From assembly GCA_020850575.1 (NCBI GenBank), contig JADZEJ010000002.1, forward strand, positions 1-64,000: DNA of 64,000 bases. Reading direction: 5' to 3'. Shown one piece after another: positions 31,281 to 40,722 of the stretch. The notes under the pieces are model-generated. The model was not told the DNA's origin and did not search any database. It was given only the letters and a program-made list of their open reading frames with translations. The stretch is from Candidatus Uhrbacteria bacterium (GTDB lineage: Bacteria; Patescibacteriota; Patescibacteriia; 2-12-FULL-60-25). Position 1 is the stretch's first letter, and every line of letters begins with the position of its first letter. A program made the translations under genes and the position numbers.

Positions 31281-33269
31281 TTATTCACTTTTTTTGTCTT
31301 CAACACAGCGTTTTTGAGCTTTTGGTTTATCAGGATTCACAGGACAAGACCAGCCTTTTGGACACATTTCATCATCAAAACAGATCATACTTTTTTGTTT
31401 CATTTTTTCAATTCCTATGCTTTCATGACAGATATTTTTAATATTACAATCTGCGGCTACATATTTACCATTTTCTCGTTCACGATCTTTGTAACTACAG
31501 GTGCACCACTCGTTTTCTTTACAATCATTTTTTGATTTACAAGACACAAAATCATATGGTCGAGCAACAGTAACTGGCCAGGCTTTTCCTTTTATTGATG
31601 CGTAATATTTATTGTATGCTTCTTCTGACGTATTTGGATCTCTTCTTTTTGGATTGTAGGGAGGTTTGCCATAGCTTTCTACGTACTTGAAAATAGATCC
31701 TGGTGGATGGGTTCGCATTCCACCTTGGGTAAATGAGCCCCCACCGGGCAGGTTTATCGAAACCTGAGGACCAACTACGCCATCTAAGTTGCCTCCGCCA
31801 CCCATTTCGAATACCTCAAAAGGTATTCCAGGTATTCCACCTGTATAGAGAAAATTATGTTGAGACCCTCCTGCGCCAATAATAAAAATATCTCCAAATC
31901 TTGGTCCTCCAGCTGCCGTATATTGCTTTATAAGATCTTCCATATCTTTGGCATACCATACTGGAAAATCTTTACCAGGGGATTTTCCATAACCGAGTCC
32001 TCCTTGAGCGTTACTAGTATACTTATAATTGTTGATATAATTAAAAACACTAGCTGTTCCACCAAGCTTTGGTGGAGCCGGTCTACCGACGTCTCCACCT
32101 GCACATGAATATATTTGTGAAATTGTACTACCACAATCACCTCCAATATAACCTTTTTCTGTTAATTTTTTTACATAAACATCATTATATATAGTATTAA
32201 GATCATTGTTGCATAAGCCAAGATGATCAAAGTCGGCATAGGCTTGATCTATATTATCTTCCGGAAATTTTTCTTTTACTGCTTTTTTATTATAAATTCC
32301 GCCGTATGCACCATATTTAGTTTGTAAACCTTGCCATCTTGAAAGGCATTCTTGATTTGCCGATGCTTTAGTCGATCCAGAAAGTTTTTGACTCCAAAAA
32401 CTATAAATAAATGGATAGTCTTGTATCCCTGAACTGACCACTCCTGATTGTAAATCAGTAAAACCTGTACGAACATATGCGCAGCCACCTTCCTTGACAC
32501 ATATTTTATGAAAACCGAGAATTGTTTTAGCAAGTGCTGCAATTTTTTTTTCGTAAGTATCTAATAATTTTCGGTCAGCAAGAGATGTGCAGTAAGCTCT
32601 TATTCTTTGTGATGGAATATTTCCAACTTCTTGTACATCTGAGATGTTTATACCACCAGCAGCGGCTATATCTTGTGGATTTGGAGGAAAAGAAGTTCCA
32701 GCCCACCCATTTATACCTTCCATTTGAGATTCTAGTGCACCTGCTAGTGGAGTAGAGAAGCCAGGTCCAAATTCCATGAAATTAAATTCTTCTGGTTTAA
32801 TTGATTTTATTGGAATTGTTTTTGTTGTGATAAGTCTTGGAGTAATTAAATTTAGTAAGGTATATGCTCCAAAAACGAGGATTAATCCAATACATGCATC
32901 AACAATATAGGTTTTTCCATCACTGACACTTTGCATTGTACCTTTAATAATATAGAGAAAACCTCCATACGCTATCATAATTGCTGCAGCTATCACTGAT
33001 ATTCCAACGATAAATTTGTAAATCGCAGCAATGTATTGAGCTAAGAAAGGTACTTCAAGTTTTGCGTTTGGGTTTTCGACTTTAGTGGCAAATTCAAGAC
33101 CAGGAATTTGAATATTTAGCTTAGGTGTAATACCCGTGTAATCTTGCAAATTAGGTTCGGGTGTTGCAGATGCAGCACGTGCTGATTTTATAGGTATCTT
33201 AAAGTAACTACATATAACAAATATAAGACAAAAAAATATAATACAACGCTTCGCTATGTTGTTTTGCAT
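31281..33269 (-). CDS. TrbC/VirB2-like module fused to NlpC/P60-like domain (paralogue 3)
   Basis: The 662-residue protein has a hydrophobic N-terminus (CIIFFCLIFVICSYF), the shared membrane module (KLNIQIPGLEFAT, FLAQYIAAIYKF, AAIMIAYGGFLYI, GKTYIVDACIGL), a linker, and a catalytic-type domain. In that domain GGDCGSTISQIYSC lies near residue 379 and GDIFIIGAGGSQHNFLYTGG near 465, aligning with the Cys/His blocks of paralogue 2. The C-terminus adds a cysteine-rich tail (KSKNDCKENEWCTC and MICFDDEMCPKGWSC) that resembles small disulfide knots. It overlaps the upstream C39-like gene by 16 nt. A 99-nt gap separates it from the following paralogue. Confidence 0.72.
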   Translation of the reverse strand: MQNNIAKRCIIFFCLIFVICSYFKIPIKSARAASATPEPNLQDYTGITPKLNIQIPGLEFATKVENPNAKLEVPFLAQYIAAIYKFIVGISVIAAAIMIAYGGFLYIIKGTMQSVSDGKTYIVDACIGLILVFGAYTLLNLITPRLITTKTIPIKSIKPEEFNFMEFGPGFSTPLAGALESQMEGINGWAGTSFPPNPQDIAAAGGINISDVQEVGNIPSQRIRAYCTSLADRKLLDTYEKKIAALAKTILGFHKICVKEGGCAYVRTGFTDLQSGVVSSGIQDYPFIYSFWSQKLSGSTKASANQECLSRWQGLQTKYGAYGGIYNKKAVKEKFPEDNIDQAYADFDHLGLCNNDLNTIYNDVYVKKLTEKGYIGGDCGSTISQIYSCAGGDVGRPAPPKLGGTASVFNYINNYKYTSNAQGGLGYGKSPGKDFPVWYAKDMEDLIKQYTAAGGPRFGDIFIIGAGGSQHNFLYTGGIPGIPFEVFEMGGGGNLDGVVGPQVSINLPGGGSFTQGGMRTHPPGSIFKYVESYGKPPYNPKRRDPNTSEEAYNKYYASIKGKAWPVTVARPYDFVSCKSKNDCKENEWCTCSYKDRERENGKYVAADCNIKNICHESIGIEKMKQKSMICFDDEMCPKGWSCPVNPDKPKAQKRCVEDKKSE

Positions 33270-35200
33270 ATCGGAATAGGCGTATTATCTTTTCTTCGAA
33301 TATAAATAAGAACCGTATTATTTGTTAATTCTTTTTTTGATATAAAATTATATCTGCCCATGCTCGGATCATTTAGTGCATAGTTGCCGTCATCGTAGAT
33401 TCCAGTGAGGAGCATGAAATGACCACCAAATTTTTTTTCTGTAACAAATTTGCCATTTTCTTTTCTTTTAACCGTGCATCCTTGGCAAAGTACGATAACT
33501 GGTTTTCCTTCTTTTAAGGCTTGATTCAATAGTTGAATATTTTTTCCTTCTTTTTGTTTTTTTCTTGGTTGAGTAGTGTCATCAATTGAATAATCAATTT
33601 GAAAATCAGGATATCTTCCAAGATTGATTAATGCTCCGGGTGACATGCCACCGGAATTACAATTTCGCAAGTTGTTTTCAATACCAAGTTGACCTAATGT
33701 TTCAGGTGTCACATTTATACCGTATGATTTTAACACCATTGCTAATGCCGTTGGTCCACAGGCAGAATCGCCATATAACATGCAACAAGGTGCGCTAGCA
33801 GAATCTTTAAATGTGTTACGTTCATCCGGCGTGCAAGCTGGTTTTTTGCCGAATGGTTTTTGTCCCCAAGGTGCTTGAGCTTGAGCGAAACGTTCTATTT
33901 TATCAATAGGATTACAAACTTTTGAACTTGTTTTTTCAGATGATGAGGGTGCTGTACCGGGAGCTGCAGGAGGAGATGTTCCAGGAGATGAAGGAGAAGA
34001 CGAGCCTGGCGAGGATGGTGTTGGTTCAGGTTTGGCGGGAGGTTCGGGTCGAGCGGGAGTTTCCGGTGACGATCCTTCTTCGGCTATGTCTTCTACTGTT
34101 TGACCAGTCGCTCTTATATATCCGGACGCATCTTCACCCGGTGCCGGTCGAATTCCTTGATTTACTTCTTCGAGTGCGAGTCCAATGGGGCTAATGTTAC
34201 GGATTGAAATGTTGGTGTTCGTAACAGTCCCTGAGGCAAATGTTTTCAGTATGGTAAATAGCATGATTACTAATAGAAGACCAATAATAGCATCTGAAAT
34301 AATGCTTTTAGCTGTATTAATTGATCCTGCGCCGCTTGAACTCATGATGTAGAGAAAACCGCCGTATGCGATCATCACAGCTGCGGCAATTATTGATGCA
34401 CTGATCAGGTAGTTGTAGGCAGCTGCGATATATTGAGCGAGCCATGGGATATTGTATATCCCATTTTCACCGGTTATTGATGGTTTTAAAACAAGACCAG
34501 GTATTGGGATATTTAATTTAGGTGCCGAAGCAATTGGGGGTCCGGAATATTTGGTTCCGGTAAAATTTGCGGCATTAACAGGTTTATTTTTACAAAGCCC
34601 TTCCCCTCCTGGGAGGACGCTGGCACATTCATTTGCTGAAAGTTTTCGACAGATATAGGTTTTTAAAACCGGATTATTTGCGGTTTTTTCCATGTTCAAG
34701 CATGATTCGTTTGGTGAAACGACACATTCCGCATCACCTAATCCAACCCCGCATAGACAACATGCCTTATCTCCAAAACTATATTTTTCATCAATCATTC
34801 CAATACCGGGTCGGCAGCAGGCTTTATTAGAAAATGTGCCTTCACAAATACCGATCATTCCGTATGTTTCCTGGCATTTTGATGCCGTAATACCATTACA
34901 AGTGCCTCCAGAAGCGACACATTGGCCTGGGGTTAAAAGACTCGTTCCATTAGTTGGAGGCGCTTCAGGTTTTGCTTTGCAACAAGCGCTATCTACCATC
35001 GTTCCAAGACAAACGCCAACTTTATCTTCATTACTTGAACAGCTACTTGAGAAGGAATTACATTTACCAAGTTTTTGTTCGCATTGTTTTTTAGACTCAT
35101 CAGCTTCTTTGTCCGTTGTGGCACTAATCGGTTGTGTGAAGTAAATAAAACTTGTGAGCGACAAGTTTGCAATTGCCAAGATACGGACTAGGTGTTTCAT
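33254..35200 (-). CDS. Cys-rich protein with TrbC/VirB2-like module and C39-like peptidase domain
   Basis: In this 648-residue protein a signal peptide is followed by two cysteine-knot repeats (each C-x6-C-x6/7-C-x9-C-x8-CC, ending SACCKAK and KACCRPG) and a third cysteine cluster. The membrane module shared with three other genes is near residues 225-345: KLNIPIPGLVLKP, WLAQYIAAAYNY, AAVMIAYGGFLYI. After a Pro/Ser linker the C-terminal domain has GDSACGPTALAMVL (Cys near 480), FGGHFMLLTGI (His near 594) and LNDPSMGRYNF (Asn/Asp near 610), the layout of C39-type cysteine peptidases. It overlaps the DsbA-like gene as ATGA, so translation is coupled. Confidence 0.8.
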   Translation of the reverse strand: MKHLVRILAIANLSLTSFIYFTQPISATTDKEADESKKQCEQKLGKCNSFSSSCSSNEDKVGVCLGTMVDSACCKAKPEAPPTNGTSLLTPGQCVASGGTCNGITASKCQETYGMIGICEGTFSNKACCRPGIGMIDEKYSFGDKACCLCGVGLGDAECVVSPNESCLNMEKTANNPVLKTYICRKLSANECASVLPGGEGLCKNKPVNAANFTGTKYSGPPIASAPKLNIPIPGLVLKPSITGENGIYNIPWLAQYIAAAYNYLISASIIAAAVMIAYGGFLYIMSSSGAGSINTAKSIISDAIIGLLLVIMLFTILKTFASGTVTNTNISIRNISPIGLALEEVNQGIRPAPGEDASGYIRATGQTVEDIAEEGSSPETPARPEPPAKPEPTPSSPGSSSPSSPGTSPPAAPGTAPSSSEKTSSKVCNPIDKIERFAQAQAPWGQKPFGKKPACTPDERNTFKDSASAPCCMLYGDSACGPTALAMVLKSYGINVTPETLGQLGIENNLRNCNSGGMSPGALINLGRYPDFQIDYSIDDTTQPRKKQKEGKNIQLLNQALKEGKPVIVLCQGCTVKRKENGKFVTEKKFGGHFMLLTGIYDDGNYALNDPSMGRYNFISKKELTNNTVLIYIRRKDNTPIPICKTT

Positions 35201-35895
35201 GGAATTATATAGCTATTTATTTCGGCTTTTAGCTCTTCTTCAGAAGGAATTCCGTAACTCCCTTTGGTTCCGATGAATATCAATGGAACTCCGTTTACAC
35301 CATCACCGCGAGCTATTTCTATATTTGATTGTATTGCAGCAGATATTTCAGGTTCGGCACGACATGCACGCATGTTGTTTGGATCCAGTTTAAGCGCTTT
35401 CACGATTTGTGAAAAAGTACTTTCATTGATAATATCGGCATCCATAAGAGCGTCATGGGTTTCCCAAAATAAACCTTGACGATCAGCGCATTCAGCAAAG
35501 ATTGCTGCATCTAAGGCGATAGGATGCATGTCTACAATTGGAAGATGATGATAAATAAAACGAACCTTCCCATTATAAGCGGGTAGAGTATTTTGAATTA
35601 TTTTTGCGACTTGTTTACAGTCATCGCAAGCATAATCTCCGTATTCAATAACAGAAATACTCGAAGTCGCACTTCCATATCGCACATGATCTTGTGGGCG
35701 TATTGCCGGTGGTTTTAATTTAGTAACGTCAACCGTTGTCGGTGTGATAACTTGATTGATATCTTTTGGTGGTAAGCCTGCACGAAAACTATTTTTATGC
35801 GTATCGATTCCTTTCCATATAATCCATGTGCTTATACTAAGTGTGCAAAAGACAAGTATTGCTAATACGGTAAATCGTTCACGGCTAATAAGCAT
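35197..35895 (-). CDS. DsbA-like thiol-disulfide oxidoreductase, membrane-anchored
   Basis: The 232-residue protein has an N-terminal membrane helix (TVLAILVFCTLSISTWIIW) and an extracellular thioredoxin-fold domain of the Thioredoxin_4/DsbA type. The active site is CDDC near residue 90 (YGDYACDDCKQVAKI). A helical insertion follows, with the cis-proline loop GVNGVPLIFIG near 210. It should oxidise or isomerise disulfides in exported proteins. Because it directly precedes, with an ATGA overlap, a protein with about two dozen cysteines and three more cysteine-rich paralogues, I infer that those are its main clients. Confidence 0.88.
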   Translation of the reverse strand: MLISRERFTVLAILVFCTLSISTWIIWKGIDTHKNSFRAGLPPKDINQVITPTTVDVTKLKPPAIRPQDHVRYGSATSSISVIEYGDYACDDCKQVAKIIQNTLPAYNGKVRFIYHHLPIVDMHPIALDAAIFAECADRQGLFWETHDALMDADIINESTFSQIVKALKLDPNNMRACRAEPEISAAIQSNIEIARGDGVNGVPLIFIGTKGSYGIPSEEELKAEINSYIIP

Positions 35896-35902
35896 AGAAA
35901 CA

Positions 35903-37144
35903 TTATTTTAAATCGAAACTATATAATTTTCCGGTATTTATATCTGTGTAAAAAAATTTACTCTGATCCTTGTTTACAACCGGATTTGCAATCGGGATAT
36001 TTTGTTCCGGTGGATTAATTTTAACAGCTGAGCCACTTTTTAAATCGATATGATAAATATCATCTGGTTGTGTGCGGAACTCATCACGTGACAATCCAGC
36101 ATATTGTGGTAATTCTTGTGGAACACCGCAGTAAATATCCGTTTCACCAGACCAAGCACATTTATCCGCCCAGGTATTTAGCTTTAGATTACGACGACTT
36201 GCCCCGAGGGATTTTGGTTCACCTGAAACGATCCAAATTTGTGGTTTTCCATCGCTTTGCGATCCCCATACACTATATAAAATCTGTTTTCCCATCGGTG
36301 ACCAATTTGGAAGAAAACTTTGCCCAGGGACATTTAATGCTTTGATATTTTCACGGTTTGCTCCGACAAAATGAACTTGGGACCCTCCTTCCGGTTGAGG
36401 GTCTCCAATGTCGGCATACGCAACGATTGTGCTTCCTGGCGACCAAGTGGGAAATGCGAGATCACTATTTTCGCCAAGTGGTTCAATTGCTTTTGCTTCT
36501 GATCCGTCAGCATTTGAAATAAATAAAAAACGATTATTCGGATCTGAACCTATGCTTTTACCGACAATTTTGTCATCAGTCGGAGCAAAGTCGAAATCTT
36601 CCCAGTGATCGGGTAATTGCACCTGTTTTTGTGTTTGAAAATCATAAAAAACATTACGACCATCTGGAAATTCTAAAATTGTTTTATCGGTTGTATTACC
36701 CCAGCTTACATTTTTTACATTGAAAAATTGTTTATCGCTAATTGCTTTTGTGGAACCGTCTGAATTAATTTTATAAAAACGTCCATCGTCCGCATTATAA
36801 TACCGTGCTCCATTTCCATCCGCATTTGGAACTACTGCGCTCGTTGTACCACCGCTTATAAGTTTATTGCGGGGATTTGGATTTATTTCTTGTCCGGTTG
36901 GCGGAAGAGTTGGAAGTGCCGGTAAAGTAGAAAGTTGACCACCGCCTGTATTGGTTTCACTTGTTCCGGTTGGGGTTGTATTTGCACCGGAACTCGGTAA
37001 GCTTCCGCTAGGGAGTAGTGGTTCAGCTACTTCTGGTTCTTCTTGGGTTGATGGGAATAGGATGATATACACCATGTATCCCATGATGATCGTAGTAATT
37101 ACAAAACCAATACTGAAAAGAATTTTTTTGGTACGTTCTGACAT
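35903..37144 (-). CDS. membrane-anchored TolB-like beta-propeller protein
   Basis: The 413-residue protein has a short cytoplasmic start, one N-terminal helix (IGFVITTIIMGYMVYIILF) and a Pro/Thr/Gly-rich linker. An extracellular domain of PD40/WD40-like blades follows. Repeated blade cores include APTDDKIVGKSIGSD, TWSPGSTIVAYADIGD, NWSPMGKQILYSVWG, and VVNKDQSKFFYTDINTGKLY. TolB-type propellers generally serve as interaction platforms. The gene lies 7 nt upstream of the DsbA-like gene in the same direction. I infer a structural or docking role for the neighbouring enzyme set, but nothing in the sequence proves it. Confidence 0.82.
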   Translation of the reverse strand: MSERTKKILFSIGFVITTIIMGYMVYIILFPSTQEEPEVAEPLLPSGSLPSSGANTTPTGTSETNTGGGQLSTLPALPTLPPTGQEINPNPRNKLISGGTTSAVVPNADGNGARYYNADDGRFYKINSDGSTKAISDKQFFNVKNVSWGNTTDKTILEFPDGRNVFYDFQTQKQVQLPDHWEDFDFAPTDDKIVGKSIGSDPNNRFLFISNADGSEAKAIEPLGENSDLAFPTWSPGSTIVAYADIGDPQPEGGSQVHFVGANRENIKALNVPGQSFLPNWSPMGKQILYSVWGSQSDGKPQIWIVSGEPKSLGASRRNLKLNTWADKCAWSGETDIYCGVPQELPQYAGLSRDEFRTQPDDIYHIDLKSGSAVKINPPEQNIPIANPVVNKDQSKFFYTDINTGKLYSFDLK

Positions 37145-37180
37145 ATTACAAACAAGTGTACTACGTTTTGCATTCTTCTT

Positions 37181-40100
37181 CTAGAACATTTTTATCAGCG
37201 TAAATACGGCAGTGACTATTAAGGTAGCGAAAATAAGAAAAACAATGATTGGATAAATGATCCAGAAAAATACTATATTGAAAATAATCCAACAATCCAA
37301 CCAAATTGTTACAACATCCTCAATGAGCGTTTGGACGTTATCTGCAAAATCATTAAATTCATCCACGACATTATTCAATGTATCTTCTATCGCTCCAGTG
37401 CCCTTATCTTCTTCTGGTTTTATGGCAGCATCTTTAGCCATTGAGGCGGCTTTGCCAAAACCCTTTAGTACATATTTTAAGATTAATTGAAGATTCATTT
37501 GAACAATAAGCATGAGCCAGCTTATTGCTGCAGTTTCAGGACCAGATGCAGCTTCCGCGGTTTCCACCGCTATACGTGTGCCGCTTGATATGCCTTTCTG
37601 AACTACTTTTTTTGATATATTTTTTATTTGATTTTTGACACGAGCTTCTATTTTTTTTCTGGCTTCCTTGATCATTTTTTGACGTGTTTCTGCCATTTTT
37701 TGACGCATTAAATTACGAGCTCGATCTCCTTCATTAACAGGAGCGTTTTCACCTTCTACTTCATTAATGTTTTCGTCAGTAAACGTACCGCCAAGGCTTC
37801 CTTCATTCGTTTTTCCTCTAATGTTATCAGTAGTAAGACCACCTTCTATACTTGAAGTCTTGGTTGAAGAAGGACTGAAACTTGAGCTATCGCCGCCAAT
37901 GAAGTTTCTGCGGCTTTGTTGTTGAGCGCGTTGGAGTTGTCTGGCGCGAGCCGCTTGGTCACTTTCGCTTAATATTAAGCCGCCGCCGGCTTGAATATCA
38001 TTATCTTCTTCTGAAGTTATTCCTGAGGAAGCGAGTGCATTTTGACCTTCCGTATAAACATGATCATACAATTCAAGTAACGGAGCCAAAGCTTGATGTT
38101 GAAAAATACTACTATCGGTGATTTCAGTATCTGACAGCAGTTCTTGTAAATTACGTTCTCGACCAAGTTGTTCCGATTGTTTTTGTGATTGAAGGGCAAG
38201 TGCCGTGTTTATTCCGCTGCCTAAACGTGTTTTTGGCGGCAAGGCGCCGAGCAGACCAGGTTTACGCGCTTGTGAAAGGGGAGTCTGACCAATTGGTTTA
38301 AACTCAGCAGCAGCCTGTTCACGAGTCGGTAATTCAAATGGAGTGTTATCGAGTTTTGGTTCGGATAAAGCAGCTGGCGGAGGTATATCAATATCTTCAT
38401 CAGCAATATTATTAATCTTTTCAGAATCTAAAGTGCCTGTTTTTTCTGTTGATACCCCGTCCGTTGTATTGGTTTCATTTGGAAAATCTTCATCCCCTAG
38501 GGACATCATTTTTGCATATTTACTTAGACTTGCGGCTTGCTCTTTTGCTTCAGGTGACAGTTCGATCCCTTGATCACTTTTGCTTAAATCAGAATTAACC
38601 GCAAGAAGACGAGCGGCTGCTTTTCGAGAGATCGATAAACCTTGAAAGGTATTATGTAATGCTTTAATGGTTTGTTCTCTTCGTTTTGTTGTTTTTACTT
38701 CATCATTATCCGTTTCTTGTATGAGGCTATTATTGGTATAAATAGTCGAACTTATTTGTGCATTCTTGATGAGAGCATCCGTTTCAGATTCATTTAATTC
38801 TGAGGCGAAATTAATTGCCGGGGGAATTGGAAAGTTGAGTGCTTTTAAATCTTTCTTGTGATTTTTTGCGATAAAGGTAATTGCAGATGCAATTATTCTT
38901 GTGTTATGAATGATCGACTGGATCATCTTATCTCTTTCATCGGATTGCGGCTGTTTTAGAAGGAGTTCGATTTGAAGTTTTGAGTCTTGTAGAGTTGCTT
39001 TTTTATGCTTGATGCCTTGCTGAATAAGGACGTTAAGCTCTTTTGCAAGATGAATTTTTTTATTTGGATCACTTTCACTACGTAATTCTGCAGAAAGAAG
39101 AAACGTACGAGATTGTAATTCTTTAAATTCTTCAAAATTTTGTTTTAAGCGACGTTCAACTTTTCCTGAATATGACGTTTCAATTTGTGTGGAATATGGA
39201 GTATCTGTTTTTATCGTTGATGTCCTGTTCGTTGTATTGGTTTCTTGCGGAAAACCCTCATTTTTTAGAGGAATTATTGTTGCACTTTTACCTAGATTTG
39301 GAGTTTGTTCCTTTGCTTCAGGTTTCGCCTCGGGTTTTGTCTCAGGCTTTTTTTCAGAAATGATTGGTTGTTTACTCGGCGTTGGTGGGACAACTCCTTT
39401 TTCAGGAAAATCCTGCCATAATTTATCGGAACGTGTAATAGCAGAATCAAATTGTTTTTGAAGACTTGTTTGTTGTTCAGTCCCTGTACCAAAACGTGCC
39501 GGTGTTTTATCTGAAAATTGGTTTTTTTTCTCTGTAAGTAACGCAATAGCGCTTGAATCAAGTTTCCGACCGACTTGAATAAATCGTTCTAATTTTTTCG
39601 CGCTTTCTTCTTCATTTACATCGGCTGTATATCGCAAAATATCTTGCGCAGACCAAGATGAACGAGGATCTTTTGTAACAAGATCCGATTGTTGTTTTTG
39701 TAATTCTTTCTCAAATTTTTCAGCCAGTTTGTCGTGCTCCTTTGGTGTTTGTTCATCTGTTATTTGGATAAGACCGGTCTTTTTTCCGTATTCAAGCAAT
39801 GCATCACGACGAGCTTTGTGCAATGTTTCATCTTCTTTTTTTTCAATTTTTGGTTCTGATGTTGCGATGGCGCCCCCGGCTTTTTTTTGAATCGTTGCTA
39901 TTTTTGCGCGTTGTTTCGCGCTTTCTCTTTGTTGAGATTGGTGTTTTTTCTTTTCATCATTATTTTCCTTTACACGCTCTTCCGAGCTTTCTTTTTTGAT
40001 TGTTTTTTGTTTGCGTAGATCTTTTTCATTTATTTTATTTTGATTTTTCCAATTTTCAAAGAAGGTGGAAAACTTTCCTTTTTTGACATCGAATTTAGCA

Positions 40101-40699
40101 CCACCCGGAAGACTGATGCTTGAGATTGAACCGGCTGACTTAAGGTGTGATTGAACGGCTTGTAAGGCGGAACGTAATTGTATAAATTTTTCATTACCTT
40201 CAGAACCGATTTCTTTATCTAGTTTGTTGATGCTGCGTTGGATTTCATTTGCGGCTTGTTGTTGTTTCTTTTTGAGTTCTTCTTTTTGAATTTTATACTG
40301 TTCTACTTCAATACGACGCCAAGAATCATAGGTATTTTTGGCACGATAACTACTAGACGCGTATTCTGCTTGTAATTGGTTAATCGCTTTTTGATCACGT
40401 CGTCCTTTTGCAGCCGTTAGCGCTTGTTGAATGCGAGTCAGTTCTTGAACATCGGATGAAAAATTTCGTGCCGTGGTTATAGCTTGATCGTTTTCATTAT
40501 TTTGCGCTTCAGTATTAAATTTTACGACTTGATCTGAAATTTGTTTTAGACTTTTTTCTGGATTTGATGCCATTCCTGTCCAAGCTGAATCAAATGCATC
40601 AGCTTGAGATTCAAGGTTTACAGAAGTATTCGATTCTAAAGCACCCAAAGCTGAAATTTGGCTTGAAACTTCTTGAAGATTGTCGAATGAGTCAGGCAT
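37181..40699 (-). CDS. very large coiled-coil protein with C-terminal membrane segments
   Basis: I do not recognise this 1172-residue protein. The first 300 residues are predicted long helices (QYKIQKEELKKKQQQAANEI and similar coiled-coil stretches), with no signal peptide. The middle is low in complexity and rich in Lys, Glu, Thr and Pro (KPETKPEAKPEAKEQ). It contains a duplicated 40-residue segment, KEQTPNLGKSATIIPL and KEQAASLSKYAKMMSL, each followed by NETNTT-like sequence. The last 130 residues have two or three membrane helices (ISWLMLIVQMNLQLILKY; the final one is rich in Ile/Val/Phe). Such a tail-anchored cytoplasmic scaffold fits a secretion or assembly role. It lies 23 nt after clpC and 36 nt before the propeller gene. 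Confidence 0.7.
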   Translation of the reverse strand: MPDSFDNLQEVSSQISALGALESNTSVNLESQADAFDSAWTGMASNPEKSLKQISDQVVKFNTEAQNNENDQAITTARNFSSDVQELTRIQQALTAAKGRRDQKAINQLQAEYASSSYRAKNTYDSWRRIEVEQYKIQKEELKKKQQQAANEIQRSINKLDKEIGSEGNEKFIQLRSALQAVQSHLKSAGSISSISLPGGAKFDVKKGKFSTFFENWKNQNKINEKDLRKQKTIKKESSEERVKENNDEKKKHQSQQRESAKQRAKIATIQKKAGGAIATSEPKIEKKEDETLHKARRDALLEYGKKTGLIQITDEQTPKEHDKLAEKFEKELQKQQSDLVTKDPRSSWSAQDILRYTADVNEEESAKKLERFIQVGRKLDSSAIALLTEKKNQFSDKTPARFGTGTEQQTSLQKQFDSAITRSDKLWQDFPEKGVVPPTPSKQPIISEKKPETKPEAKPEAKEQTPNLGKSATIIPLKNEGFPQETNTTNRTSTIKTDTPYSTQIETSYSGKVERRLKQNFEEFKELQSRTFLLSAELRSESDPNKKIHLAKELNVLIQQGIKHKKATLQDSKLQIELLLKQPQSDERDKMIQSIIHNTRIIASAITFIAKNHKKDLKALNFPIPPAINFASELNESETDALIKNAQISSTIYTNNSLIQETDNDEVKTTKRREQTIKALHNTFQGLSISRKAAARLLAVNSDLSKSDQGIELSPEAKEQAASLSKYAKMMSLGDEDFPNETNTTDGVSTEKTGTLDSEKINNIADEDIDIPPPAALSEPKLDNTPFELPTREQAAAEFKPIGQTPLSQARKPGLLGALPPKTRLGSGINTALALQSQKQSEQLGRERNLQELLSDTEITDSSIFQHQALAPLLELYDHVYTEGQNALASSGITSEEDNDIQAGGGLILSESDQAARARQLQRAQQQSRRNFIGGDSSSFSPSSTKTSSIEGGLTTDNIRGKTNEGSLGGTFTDENINEVEGENAPVNEGDRARNLMRQKMAETRQKMIKEARKKIEARVKNQIKNISKKVVQKGISSGTRIAVETAEAASGPETAAISWLMLIVQMNLQLILKYVLKGFGKAASMAKDAAIKPEEDKGTGAIEDTLNNVVDEFNDFADNVQTLIEDVVTIWLDCWIIFNIVFFWIIYPIIVFLIFATLIVTAVFTLIKMF
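38430..39322 (-). repeat. internal duplication within the coiled-coil gene
   Basis: Two segments about 740 nt apart (38430-38564 and 39173-39322) encode similar 40-residue stretches and keep identical DNA cores (GTTGTATTGGTTTC and TTTGCTTCAGGT on the plus strand). The protein-level match is roughly half identical. This points to an old segmental duplication in the linker region. Confidence 0.65.
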
Positions 40700-40722
40700 T
40701 CAACCGTAGTATACGATTTTTC

